Program-made: the position numbers and the translations under genes
The notes under the pieces: generated by a model
Databases searched by the model: none
Seen by the model: the letters and a program-made list of their open reading frames with translations, nothing else
What the model was told of the DNA's origin: nothing
Source of the DNA: Rhypophila decipiens
Taxonomy: Eukaryota > Ascomycota > Sordariomycetes > Sordariales > Naviculisporaceae
DNA length: 64,000 nucleotides
Direction of reading: 5' to 3'
Assembly (NCBI GenBank): GCA_033297075.1
Contig: MU858121.1
Location: 62,001 to 126,000 of the forward strand
Part shown: piece after piece, positions 11,978 to 23,550 of the stretch
Layout of the letters: each line of letters begins with the position of its first letter
How positions within the stretch are numbered: the first letter of the stretch is position 1

Positions 11978-12522
11978 CATATGGCAGGTGCGAGTTTGGT
12001 GGATACCGGATAACGAGATGATATGCCTGAGGCAGGACCTAAATCAGCATGACCCGTGATGGAGATATTGGACGGTATCTTCAATAAAATGTGGTTTACG
12101 CCTTCCTTCCCGGTAACAACGGCAAAGTCAACTGCGAATGCTTGTTGCCCCGATTCTGCTGAACGGAATCCCACTTTCACCCGCCGAGTGCCGTCTCCCA
12201 CCGTGGCCAATTCATCGTCACCTAGATACGATAATTGGCCCAAAAGGAAAAGAAACACCTTCCTCTCGATCAAAATGAATACCGCTTTTCCATCTTCAGA
12301 CAGCTGGTCCTGCACATGCAAGCCACCATGCCCTGTGACTGGGCCAGGCCTGGGCGAATCACACCACGGCCAATGTGCAGAAACCCCTCATCTTGTCTGT
12401 TGGTAGTCTTTTCGTTTTGTCTCTTTTCAACTCATTTCTGACATTGTCGATATTTCATCTGGGCCCGGCCGAAATACAACAATACCATTCTCTCTTGGCG
12501 AGGGCCATTCCACAAGGTCCAC
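11978..12522. other. Intergenic, no gene recognised
   Basis: Overlapping open frames exist on both strands at about 11938-12406, but neither has recognisable motifs, so I leave the stretch uncalled. Confidence 0.4.
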
Positions 12523-14060
12523 ATGCCACAGTCAATTGCCCTTGAAGGGCTCACGATTCTCGACGGCGGCCTTCCTGGTGCGAGTGTTGTAGAGTAAGTT
12601 CTCTTTCCTACAAGATGTCCTCAACACTCATGTCGGTAAACCTGAGATTTACGCAAGTGCGTGGGTGTAAAGATGGGGTATGATATCAGATATACCGATA
12701 CTCTGCCACTGTCTGCTATATAGTCTTCTAAGGTGCTCATGAATTTCTTCTCAACAATTTGATAGGAGGAGGATATGAGTCTCTTCAGCGTTCATTTAGG
12801 ATACTGATAATAGGATTTTCACTAACACTGAATCTTCCACAGCTTCGTATTCCTACATGGCTTGAATGGCAGCCCCAAAGGCACATGGACCTACCAAAAC
12901 GGCAACGACGATGTGCCCGATGGTTTCTTCTGGCCTGGCCAGCTCCTTGTCGATATCCCCGGATGTCGGGTCATGACCTTTGGCTACAATGCTCTTTTCG
13001 AACGCGCCCTCGTCCAAAATACAGCTACTATCAACGACATTGCCCTAACCCTGGTTTCACAACTGATCGCCAATAGGAGAGGGCCTGACTATGTCGATCG
13101 TCCCTTGGTGCTTATCTCTCACAGCCTTGGTGGGCTGGTAATCAAGCGAGCATTGTGGAACATCCATCACGACCGCTCATCTGGTAAAACACCAACTCCT
13201 CGCAGGATCAAGGAGCAAAACGCGATTTATGACTCTGTAGCCGGCATCGTCTTCATGGGGACCCCACACTCTGGAAGCCACGTTACCAACGCCGCACGGG
13301 TCAAGGTGCTAAAAGCCATTGCTCGAGCAACATTCACAAAGGTTCCGGAGAACCTGATCAACGCTTTGTCTGCACACTCCTTCGAGCTGCAGGAGTTGAG
13401 CAGAAACTTCGAAAACACGACTATTTTCAGTCAGCACATCATAGAGATCTGCACCTACTATGAGACAAAGACCCAGAAGTTTCTTGGAGAGGAGGTATGT
13501 TATACTAGCAGAGCCTATATCTAATCTTCACACCCCATTTTTAGGCGCCTATATCCAGGCACCACTACTCTCGTATACAGGCACCAGTCCAATTTCACTT
13601 TCTCAAAGCATTTATTCCAGCTAGGCAAGGCATTTATTCTAGCCAGTCAATACATTTATTACACCTAATCAAGGCATTTATTCCAGCCAGTCAAGGCATT
13701 TATTCCAACAAGAGTAGTTGCCTGTATATAAGAAGACTGGTGCCCGTATACGAGAGGACTGATGCCTGTATATTAGGTGCCCATTGTTATACTCCCGTCA
13801 CTGCTAGCCAACCTAGACTTAGGTCCTTCTCGGAGTTCAAAACTGACATTGGTTGACTTTGCCTTCATTTCTAGGTTGTCCCCCTTGAAATGACTGTTCT
13901 GCACTACCAAAACGAGAGAACGGAGCCAATTCCAAACGAACACACAAAGATGATCAAGTTCGAAAGTGCCAATGACAACCTATACAAGTCTGTATGTGAC
14001 AGGCTGAAGGAAATGGCCACCGACGGGATAGAAGCAAGGACAGCACGCCAAGGTCAGTAA
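12523..14060 (+). CDS. SesB-like serine hydrolase (alpha/beta fold), possible NLR N-terminal domain
   Basis: Predicted lipase/esterase-like hydrolase of the kind found as the effector domain of fungal NLR proteins. Exons 12523-12593, 12843-13494 and 13875-14060 give 302 residues. Visible: oxyanion-hole segment FLHGLNGSPKGTW (about 27-39), nucleophile elbow SHSLGG with Ser near 118, and FMGTPHSGS at about 165; the last exon begins VVPLEM and contains the HTKMIKFES segment usual at the end of this domain. The second intron (13495-13874, 380 nt) is unusually long because it contains a complete repeat element. A stop at 14058 closes this frame, but a GTCAGT donor at 14053 and an acceptor at 14122 would splice it in frame to the damaged NLR downstream, so it may be the first domain of one longer gene. 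I infer a role in heterokaryon incompatibility or innate defence from family only. Confidence 0.7.
13544..13781. mobile_element. MITE-like repeat element, copy A (238 bp, intronic)
   Basis: Ends are imperfect inverted repeats: left GGCGCCTATATCCAGGCACC, right (reverse complement) GGCACCTAATATACAGGCAT. Subterminal words of the type TATACAGGCACCAGTCC occur more than once at both ends. The core holds about five units of the word CAAGGCATTTATTCCAGCCA, several with C-to-T or G-to-A differences. It lies wholly inside the second intron of the serine hydrolase gene, between donor 13495 and acceptor 13874. No open frame inside, so non-autonomous. A possible short flanking duplication (CCATT) is not secure. 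Confidence 0.7.
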
Positions 14061-14122
14061 ATGGGTTCAACTTGAAACATATCCGTCATCTCGGCGCTTC
14101 TCCTAACCTTCATTCTAACTAG

Positions 14123-17100
14123 TAACTTACCGTATACTACAAGTTCCCGGAACTGTTCACCGAGTTGAAGCCAGTCGCTTTCTATCCACTTGCGGAGACA
14201 GCGTACTTGGCCAGTCATCAAATATCCGCGTGCATTCCCTAGCATCACGAGTAGGACAAGCTCCGTCCTCCAAAATAGCTACCGTGACATTTGTACAGGT
14301 ACCTCGCATATTATTGGAGCACCGAAAGAGCAAGCAGAGGCACTGGTCGATCCCATTTGAGCATGAAGGCTGCCACAAGGCCATTACTGTTGATGTCCAG
14401 GGTACTTTTCACGGCTTCACGTTTCTCAATGATGTCCAGCCCGATGAGCATTGCCTTGAGTGAGTACTGGGTTTCATGGTTTAGCTGCATGAAGACTAAC
14501 CGGCAGCAGCATCATTGCGCTTCCTAGCTTGGGCTATGACCCGTTTCGCAGCTGGCAAGATATGGCTGCTTCGGATGCCTCTATGTGGTTGAGGGATCAG
14601 TTACCGGAGTTGGTTCCCGGGTCTCAAGTTGCGCTCTACGGGTACGATATCGACTTCGAAAGCCAGTAAAAGAACGTCTCAATTCAAAACATTGCGATAT
14701 CCCTCATCGCCGGTCTCCGCGGCATAGGTCGGTCCGCTCCGTCAGCGAAGCCTGTTGTCTTTCTGGCACACAGCTCAGGCGGAGCGGTTCTGAAACGGTG
14801 TCTGATCGAAATGGCTAACACAGGACAATCCGAACTTTACATGCTCCAGCAAGTCAAAACGTGCATATTCATGGCAGTTCCAAACTGTCTTCCGGACCCA
14901 TCTGAGCTTGCTGCCATTGCCACCGGCCAGGGCTTGGAACAATTGCTCAAAGAACTCCAGGCAGCAAAAAACGTCAGATACTTCGATTCTATGAGTGGGA
15001 TGCTCCGAGGGATTGCGCTTGCGAATGGAATTCGCATGTGCTCGGGGTTTGAAACGAAGGAGTCAAACCTTCTCTCGCCCAAGGTACGTTTCTCAGCCCT
15101 GCCTCTTTGGCGAGTCTTGTCACCTTGTGGAGCAGTTCCCGAGAAAGAGTGCTGGATCGATGAGCACCTAGAATCGCACATTAACAGCAAAGAGAAACAG
15201 AAGTCTGCGATATTACTCCAAAAAAAAACCAGTCTATCCAAGAGGTTTCTCGGGAATTTGACCATTTTCCCATTACCAAGGCCCACAGAGAAGCCGTGGC
15301 GCTCGAACCTGGGAACCAGGTGATTGATACAATTGCTACATACATCCGGGACAGTATACCATCCCGTTCTGTGCCAGATGTCGTAAGCAATGAGCCACCC
15401 ATCCCGGAAGCAAACATCTGGAAGAACACCCTGGATGGGATTCTTTCTTATTTTGGGGGAGTCCGGGCTGAAGGTTGGTGACGTTCTGCCCCCATTCCAG
15501 CCCAGTTGCTGATGCTAACGTCACTTCTTTCAATAGCTTCAAACACTCGGCAAAGACCCCTAACAGCGGACATCAGACGCACCATTGAGTCCGATCATGA
15601 TGGAATATCCTCCTTATATAAGAGGTTTCTCTCAACCTTCAAAAACCACGGCCTTGAGCGGGAAGAGGGAATAAGTGAAGCTTATAGGGGAACCTTTGAA
15701 TGGATCTGGACAAATGAAGAAGTCGGCTTTCCTTCTTGGATCAACAACGATCAGCCCTTATTTTGGATCAGGGGTAAGCCAGGATCTGGGAAGTCGACCA
15801 TTATGCGATATATCTGGGATCATCCTAATCTCTCAGCCTTGACCGACTCAGGCACAACAGGGAGGCCGAAGATCAAAGCAGCCTTCTTCTTCTACTATCG
15901 CGGAACGCACCTCCAAAAGTCGTTTGAGGGTATGCTACATACCATCCTGCTCCGGCTTTTGACTCTTGAGCCCCGACTGGCTGATATCCATCCTACTACC
16001 GGACTATGCGAAGCTCGACCACGAGCAAAAGCTGCGTTTCATGTGGACACTGCCAAAGCTCATGAAAGCATACAAGGATATTATAACGCAGAACGCGTTT
16101 CCCGTTGATATTTTCCCGTTCGTTGACGCCTTGGACGAATATGATGGTCCTCCTGAAGAAATAGTGGAATTCATCCAGACGTCGGTACAGACGTCACAAC
16201 AGGGTTCAACTACCTTAAAAGTCTGCTTTTCGAGTCGAGAGTGGGAGGAATTCGAGCAAAGCTTTTCTCGAGGCCCGGGATTTCGGATTCATGAGCACAC
16301 CACGGCCGACATTCACCGGTATATTACATCCCGACTCTCCAATGATCCAAAACTCTCTGATATGCTTAACCGCGGAAGCGAGTGGAAGCGGTCGGATATT
16401 CAGGATATTGAAGATACTCTCACTAGGCGTGCAAATGGTGTTTTCATATGGGTGCGAGCAGTTATTGACGAGATACACTGCCTTTTCTCGAGGAATACGC
16501 CCATGAGCGACCTCTTGGAGTATCTAAATTGCGTACCGACCGATCTCGAGCAACTCTATGCAGACTCTATCAGGCGACTGCCGCACGAATATCGACGAGA
16601 AGCCTACTTCATGTTTGAGGTTATGCTCAGATCCGAGCGGCAGCTACATCCAGGATCTCTTCAACAGGTTGTGTTTTGCGCCAGACATCAAAGTTTTGAT
16701 GATTGCGTTCGTATGATCGTGGATAATCATTCATTCTATAAGGCCTGCAGATGGACCAACGAGCGTGGTGCTGGCTTGGTTGGGATCGATCATGGTAACG
16801 GAGACCTGGGGAGCGGGTTACATGCAGTCGTACGGTTTATTCATCAAACGGTTCTTGACTTTGGTGCCAGACCGGGATTCCGCGCCCTCATGTTCGGGAA
16901 CGCTTTTGAGCTGCCTATAGAGAACGGACATTCCTTGATATCGAAATGGGAGCTTGCATTAATTGCAGTGCTTGCCAACGCTCTTCAGGCTGAGGCGACC
17001 TCTGCAGAGCAGGATGTTTTGCAAGACGTTCAGGCCCAAATTCTGACGGATCAGTATCAATCTGAATTCATTTCCACGACTTCCCCTGGCCATCTGGCGC

Positions 17101-17647
17101 TTGCGGAGCAAACCACTGGAACAAGCATGAGGAAGTTTCTTGGAGAAGTAGATGCTCGAGTCGTCCGAAGGGATCTGGCAGGCATAGGGTATCGTGAGGC
17201 CAACATTGTCAATCCACTATGTGCATTCTCTGCCGTGCACGGGGCAAGACCATGTATTTTACCGTAAAGGCTCTCCACCTCGCAACAAGGGATCTTGCCG
17301 AGATTTTACTCAGCTACGGCGCGAAGGTCAACGCGGTCGGCGAGAGCGGCCGGACACCTCTCGGCTGTGCTTGTGGCCTGGGAGGACATCCCTCCGACCT
17401 TGGGGATACTGCAAGCCCCGGGGAGGCGTACGCGTTGGCATCCTTGTTGGTGAGCCATGGTGCAAAGTTGACAAGGGAAGGCCAAAGACTGTGGCCTGAC
17501 TTTCTCAGCCTCTTGGTCGAGCTGGAACCCGAGCTGGAAGCAAGCTTTTCGGAGGCGTTCAAGAACCCCGGCGTTGTACATGGGTCTACGGGAAAAGCTC
17601 TTGTTATGAAGGCAAAGCGACTAAAGGATCGAGTGACCAAGCGTTAG
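14123..17647 (+). pseudogene. Broken NLR: hydrolase-NACHT-ankyrin protein
   Basis: Remains of a large STAND-type receptor. In order: a small beta-rich lead segment (14123-14460), a SERAC1-like alpha/beta hydrolase (FHGFTF, IIALPSLG, AHSSGG nucleophile elbow around 14770), then a linker with the EVSREFDHFPI signature, a NACHT ATPase with Walker A GKPGSGKST (about 15775) and Walker B FVDALDEYDG (about 16125), a winged-helix/arm region, and a C-terminal ankyrin-like part ending at 17647. Four lesions break it: an in-frame TAA at 14667; a frame change at a run of nine A (15220-15228); a one-base shift near 15985; and another at a G4 run near 17241. Several intact introns remain (for example about 14461-14510 and 15475-15536). 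There is no own ATG at the 5' end, so it was probably spliced from the hydrolase exon at 14052. Sequencing errors at the homopolymers are possible, but not for all four. Confidence 0.75.
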
Positions 17648-18460
17648 TATTCTGAATGAAGTCTGAAGAGACCCTCGACGACCCTTATCAGGTTCCTAAG
17701 AAGAAAGTGATCAACGTCTTAAAAGACTAGCAGAGCCGATGATCTCAAAGCTCGGCCCGGGCCGATCACAACTCCTCCACCTTCCGGTATCCACAATCCG
17801 GATCTCGGTGGTCCATGGCATGACCTCGGCACTCTCCGTTTGATCGGTGTAGCGGCTTTTCGGGATCCCGCCAGAACAAAAGAATTGATTACACCTTGAA
17901 TTTGGGGGATTTCAGTTCCCGGACAACGTTCTGATGGACGGCATCTGCTGCCAATTTGCCAATCCGCTCTGGGATATGCCAAGAAAACCATGATCGACTT
18001 GGTCCACAATCTTTAACATTTGCCGTCCACAAGGCCGCAGCGCTTGTGGACCACGTGGATCACGTCCTCTGTAGCGCAAAAAGTAGTGTCTCCGCTAGGG
18101 CTATAGTGTCACCAAACCCCCGGGAAGACAAGACGCCATTCCCACCCATCCCGACGATAATGGCACGACTATGGCCACATCGAGTCTAGGGAGGTCCCAG
18201 CAGAAGAAACAACCCAGCAGAACTTACCCTTGTTCCGGCTTTCCAAGAGAGGTGATTGACCAAGTTGTCCCCACCGTTCGACGATACCAAGCGAATAGAA
18301 ACGGGTGTCTAGGGGTTTTCTGGAGCCAGTCTTTATCTACAAGAACCCCGCAATGCCCTCCCTCAGCAGTCTTTTCTCGCCACAGCTGGTCTTTTGTTAC
18401 AGACCTAGGAGAGCCACACACCAACAGCCCTAAGTAAGATTTCTAGTCAAGCCAGTCAAG
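17648..18460. other. Intergenic, no gene recognised
   Basis: 813 bp between the NLR remnant and the NmrA-like gene; no convincing coding signal on either strand. Confidence 0.5.
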
Positions 18461-19550
18461 ATGGGTGATTACGCCCCCACGAAGCTCATCGTCGTCGTCG
18501 GAGCCACCGGCAACCAGGGCGGTTCCGTGGCCCGGCGTTTCCTTGAGGATCCCCGTTTCAAGGTCCGTGGTCTCACACGGAACCCTTCCTCGCCAGCTGC
18601 TCTTGAGTTGGCTGCCCTCGGCGCCGAGATGGTGCAGGCCGAGCTCGACGACGTCAACACGCTGATTCCCGCTTTTGCCGGTGCCAACATTATCTTCAGC
18701 GTTACCCAATACTGGGAGCCCTTCTTCCGTCCAGATTGCCGCGCCAAGGCAAAAGAGCTAGGAGTGTCCTGCCGCCGGTATGCCTACGATGTCGAGTATC
18801 GCCATGGCAAAAACATCACGGATGCCGCGGCCACCACTGTTGACACGCTCGACGAGAACGGTTTCCTTGTGTCCACCTTGAGCAACGCCCGCAAGTGCAG
18901 CAACGGCAGGTACACCGAGGTCTACCACTTTGATTCAAAGGCCGACATCTTCCCCGACTACGTCAACGAGAAGTATCCGGCTCTGGCGGCCAAGATGAGC
19001 TGCGTTCACACGGGGTATTTCTTTACCAGTTACAGAATCCTGCCAAAGGCTTATTTCTCCAAGGTAACCTCCCTTCGCTGAATTCAGCCTCATGACCCAC
19101 CTGACACCCAAGTAGGAATCCGACGGCAGTTACACTATGCAGTTTCCTACCAATCCCACCAAGCCCATCCCGCAGGTGGACATCAACGCGGACACTGGCA
19201 ACTTTGTCTATGCGGTATCTCAGATGCCGCCCGGAAAGGCGTACATGTGCGCTGGCTCCTTCCTCAGCTGGGGCGAGTACATCAAACTTTGGGGCAAGAT
19301 CCTGGGAGTGGAAGCTCGGTACAAGGAAATCGACTTTGACGGAATGGTGGCCACCTGCCCTGACGATCCGGACACGGGCATCGAGGTGGCGCATATGTAC
19401 ATTTACGCCTCTGACCCAGGATATGATGGTGGCATGGAACTGTTGACGGCCGAGGATCTGAGAAAGGCGGGCATCGACTGTCCGATGACCAGCGCCGAAG
19501 ATTTTATCAAGAAGCACGACTGGTCTGCCGTCTTGGGGGCCAAGGAGTAA
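18461..19550 (+). CDS. NmrA-like NAD(P)-binding family protein
   Basis: Rossmann-fold atypical short-chain dehydrogenase of the NmrA/HSCARG group, which generally senses NAD(P) rather than catalysing. Exons 18461-19063 and 19116-19550 (52-nt intron, GTAACC...AAGTAG) give 345 residues. The dinucleotide-binding loop GATGNQGGSVAR lies at residues about 15-26, followed by the usual RGLTRNP segment that contacts the phosphate, and the acidic LDDVNTL. Mid-protein ITQYWEPFF-like segment (SVTQYWEPFFRPDC) is typical of the family. The usual catalytic Tyr-x-x-x-Lys of classic short-chain dehydrogenases is not evident. Likely regulator or redox sensor; target unknown. It stands alone between two damaged genes and appears intact. 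Confidence 0.85.
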
Positions 19551-19807
19551 GCAGGTATTGGAACTTCAGTTAATTCGTTACTTGCCATGAAGCGGACTTG
19601 AAATTAATGGAACCCGATTGGACAATCGTATCCTTGTGTTACATTGTTGTTACAAAGTCCGAGCCCGACAGACTGAAACGCCAGCAAAGTTAAGGCTCAG
19701 AATTCAAGGGGCTTATTCCCCAAAAGGATGGTGATTTCACCATATATCTATCAACTTCAACCTTAGATAGGCTGCAAGAGAATGTTGTCCTCATTTCAAA
19801 CTCGATC

Positions 19808-21922
19808 ATGAGAATTCGACACAACATACGTCGACTTTTTTCTGCTGCATTTCAGAGTGACTGGGTGTGGGAGGTCTCTGCTACTTGCTTGAGCGTCACC
19901 ACAATCGGAAACACAGCCATCGCCGTTTCTTTCCTCAAAGGTCGTCCGCTGCCACAATGGCCTCTCGGAATCACGCCCAATGCCCTCCTGTCAATCTACG
20001 CCGTCATCTTCAAGGCGTCCGCGTCATTCGTTCTTCAATCATGCGTCGGGCAGCTCCATTGGACATGGTTCAAATCTCATCCCAGACCTCTCGCCGACGT
20101 TTCGCTCTATGATGCCGCTGGCCGAGGAGCGTGGGGGTCTGTCATGTGGCTCTACACATTCCACATCCGGAATCCGCTGGTTACTCTTGCTGCGCTCATT
20201 ACTGTCGTTTCCATTGCCGTCGATCCATCATTTCAACAGATCATCCGGTTCTCCGACTGCCCCGACCAAGTGTTAGCAGCAGCAGCAGCTCAGAGTACAG
20301 GCGGCCCGGACAGGTCGCTCGCCACCACACCGCGGACCAACTACGTTAAATTCTACGATGATTCGCAGCCAGCTCGGTTCTCTCTCAATGCTCCAGCTCA
20401 GTCCTCTCTCAATGCTGGAGTCTTCACCCCAGTCGAGCCCCTGACTGTCAACTGTCCGACGGGAAACTGCACCTTTGATATATTCCACACTGCAGGGTAC
20501 TGCAGCACTTGCGATGATGTATCGACAAACTTGCAGTTTGACTACCAGTGTAGTGATAGCGATGCAGATGAGGAGTGGGTCCCTGTTGAATGCAACTCGA
20601 CCAACATCAAGTCAGTCGGTACGGCCATCAGCTCTTACCTAACTCACATCGAGGGATCGACGAGTAGCATGATTTGGAATTCAAGCTACTGGAGCGGTGA
20701 CTCAAATGTCATGTCTGGGTCCTTCCCGTCTTATACCTACCATCAACCATCCAGCTTCGACATTATTATGGGCAAGACATACTTTTCATAGAACGGCTTG
20801 GACCCCTTGACTGGCAATCCAGTGGAGGACACAACTTGCCATCAAACTTGGGCAAACACCGGGTGGCGCTGCCGGGGTTACGGTGCTGCCAACTGCATGA
20901 TGTACCCATGTGTGCGGTGCTACAATGCCAGCGTTCAAAATGGTGTCGTCAGCCAGCTCGAGACCCATCATACGACGTTGGAGTTGCTCAACCCCTTGCC
21001 GTATTGGAATTCGAGCCATGAAGACTATGGCCACGGATCACGCGATTTTGTCATTTTAGACGTGGACTGTCTGCTGCCTGCTGAAAAAGCGGAGCTCATG
21101 AGAGAAGGCTACAACCTCGTCCTTGACACAGACTCTCGCTGGCTAGCCTACAATCCGGCTCATCCTCTGAATTTGTCCGCCCCAGTCTCGTCGGATGCGC
21201 CCTATCCGGCATCCATGTTTGCTCCGAAACGTCAATTTACCTATGTATTCGACAGCAAAATCGAGTATCAACTGTCCAGTTTCTTCACCCAAAGTTACTT
21301 CATGATTGGAAACGCCAAAGGGGCGCCCATCCCCTCATTCTCCGCGAGGGCAGCCCAAGTTCGGCTCAATACCATTTTCGGCTCGCGCGAACTCCAAGCA
21401 CTTTATAATTCCACCGACATCTCGCTAGAGGGTATCCAGTCGATATTTGACAACATTGCCAGCTCGTTCACCGCTTACGTCCGCAAAACTGGCCACCCAG
21501 ACTACAGCACCCCTGCTTTTGGCACCGCCTTTCACTATGCCGTTTGTCTGGAACCAAATAGGCCGTGGATCACCCTGCCCTCCATCCTAGCAGCCGGGAT
21601 CCTCATTCTCCTCCCAATGACCATCATTATCTCAACCAAAAAGGGCGTGCCCATCTGGAAGTCGTCCAACATGCCCTTGGCTTTCCGCGGTCCTCTGGTC
21701 GACACTGAGGAGCAGCAAAGCGGGCGACCACTTACAAGCACATTTATTAGTACAAAAGACATAATCCCGCTTCTAGATCTTCCATCTCCATCCACCGAGA
21801 AACTGGTTCATATAGACGATACCTTAAGCACCATGGAAAAGGAAGCAAAGAAGACGACTGTACAATTGGAGCAGGTTGAGGGGAAATCTAGACTGGTCCT
21901 GGTGGAGATATCAGAGGATTGA
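19808..21922 (+). CDS. DUF3176 membrane protein interrupted by an in-frame TAG
   Basis: A fungus-specific multi-pass membrane protein of unknown function. The reading frame runs from 19808 to 21922 (704 sense codons plus one internal stop, TAG at 20789-20791). Before the stop: three N-terminal membrane segments (about 20-125) with the family hallmarks QLHWTWFK and a DAAGRGAWGS segment, then an extracellular domain with NCPTGNCTF and paired cysteines. After the stop the family continues (WRCRGYGAANC, PCVRCYNAS, a further membrane segment WITLPSILAAGILILLP near 590, and a cytosolic tail). Either a nonsense mutation (CAG to TAG would restore Gln) or a spliced 84-nt phase-0 intron 20708-20791 could explain it; the acceptor TTTTCATAG is good but the donor GTCATG is weak and the removed residues look like family sequence. 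I favour a mutated gene without certainty. Confidence 0.65.
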
Positions 21923-22079
21923 AGATACGGATCAATGTATGAATATGCTTCATTTCATGTGTACTATAGAGCCTCATTCCTCCTCCTACGATATCAAAAG
22001 ACATTTGATCAACTCGCTACCACCTACATATCTGCCCAACCCGAACCTTCGCCTCGCCCCGGTTAATACTGGTAATGAT

Positions 22080-23550
22080 TTACTCCATCGGCGTCCCAGG
22101 AAGCCTGTCAAACCCTATCATTCGGTCAGCATTGTTAGCACAAGCAAACCGACCGACAAGCACCAGACCAGACACCAACAAAGGAGGCAGGGAAACATGA
22201 AGGCACTCACAACCATCAACATCCTCCCGCACAGTCTTTTTAATAGTGCATTTATTCGCGGTAGCAATATCCTGCGACTTGAGGTTGCCGCAGGTGGCGC
22301 TGAAGCACCCGTTTGCGTCCATGGCGCGCTGGAGGGCGTCTCCCTTCCAGCCAAAGACGTAGTCGCCGTGTTGGCCGTAGCCGGTCTTGTCGCCTGTGCT
22401 GAGGAGGAACGGCTGGGAGCCGTCGGTCGGCCAGTCGGCTTTGGAGTTGAATTTTGTGGTGTCCCATACGATCTACTCTCACATATTACCAAAGGGGCGG
22501 TTAGATTCTTTTGTTGATGGAAAAGAAAGGGGACCACGCAGGGGGTAAACAACAGGGGCGTTGCTAGGTAACGTGACATGACATACCTCGAGCATGAGCT
22601 GGGGAATCTTGACTGGGTGAGTAGAAGGACAGTTTCCGGTGGACAGGAAATTCGATGGACCGCCGGTGGGATAGGCGACGTGGTCTTTGTGGTTGGGCGA
22701 GTCGAGGTTTTTGCCGTCCCAGCAGCTGTTCCCGTGCATATCAGCACCACCAATTCACGACAAGCACCGCAGCTGAAAGAATAGCAGGAATGAACCGTTG
22801 CATATGGTGAGAGAAAAAAAGGTAAGACATACGTGGGATACAAAACATTAGACCGAATACCGCCCGGGCAGGGCTTCGGCGGGAAGCTCTCGAAATCGAG
22901 GCGACTGTCAGAGCAAGGGGCCATGTCGTCGCCGCCAAAGTTGGGGCCCGAGTAGCACCGGTAACAGCTCTGCATCTTGTAGAGCGGAGTCTTGCGGGTT
23001 ACGTCGCCGACGAACATGCGGAAGCCCTAGACATTTTCACCGCCAAAATTAACACATCAACAACCTTGCTGAAAAGAACCAACAAAACAAGAGGTTAGTT
23101 TAGTTAAAACCCCACCGGCTTAAAAGCAGTAACGGTATTCTTCTTGGGCGCAATATAATACACCACAATCCCCCCCGAGATCTGCGTCGTGAACCGGTCG
23201 TTGAACAAGAAGCGGTTAGGAACCTGCGGCACGCGCCTGTAGCTCTTGTTGGTGGGGGACTGGTAGTAGACGTTGGCGGTCCAGTAGTTGGAAAAGTCCT
23301 CTGCCGGGCCGCAGGTCGTGCAGGTCGCCAGGCTGGCTACGTCGGTGTTGGGCTTGATGGTCGCGTTGAAGGCGTTTCCGCCCACGACCTGGTGCATGTG
23401 CGGCGTCGGGAATTCACCCGGGTTGACGAGGGGGTCGAGGCGCTCGATGGTTATCTGCGAGCAGCCGAAGCGCAGGTGGTTTAGGCCTTGTAGGCTTTGG
23501 GCGGCCGCCCATGGGGCGCCGGCGGCGAGGAGGAGGGTTTGCCAGAGCAT
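22080..23550 (-). CDS. Secreted DUF1996-domain protein
   Basis: Extracellular or wall-associated protein of unknown activity, 354 residues. Minus-strand exons 23550-23116, 23026-22833, 22725-22587, 22472-22211 and 22114-22080 join in frame. The first 17 residues are a signal peptide ([17 protein letters not shown]). The DUF1996 pattern is clear: [18 protein letters not shown] with HMHQ His residues near 55-57, [18 protein letters not shown], then CYRC, the [24 protein letters not shown] block, [15 protein letters not shown] and [14 protein letters not shown], with the terminal DVDGWFDRLPG. The histidines and acidic residues suggest metal or sugar binding; this is inference. No GPI tail or WSC domain is present, so the short form of the family. 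Five exons is more than most neighbours. Confidence 0.88.

Noticed and set aside
11938..12406. Overlapping frames on both strands between the small Cys protein and the hydrolase
   Set aside because: Neither has recognisable motifs or supporting splice context.
13544..13781. Coding sequence of an autonomous transposon
   Set aside because: No open frame or transposase motif; too short.
17194..17249. Intron (GTGAGG...GGCAAG) to explain the last NLR frame change
   Set aside because: Removing it leads to the wrong frame, so it does not repair the gene.
22118..23017. 299-codon minus-strand frame across the DUF1996 gene
   Set aside because: It reads through introns; the spliced five-exon model reproduces the DUF1996 family.
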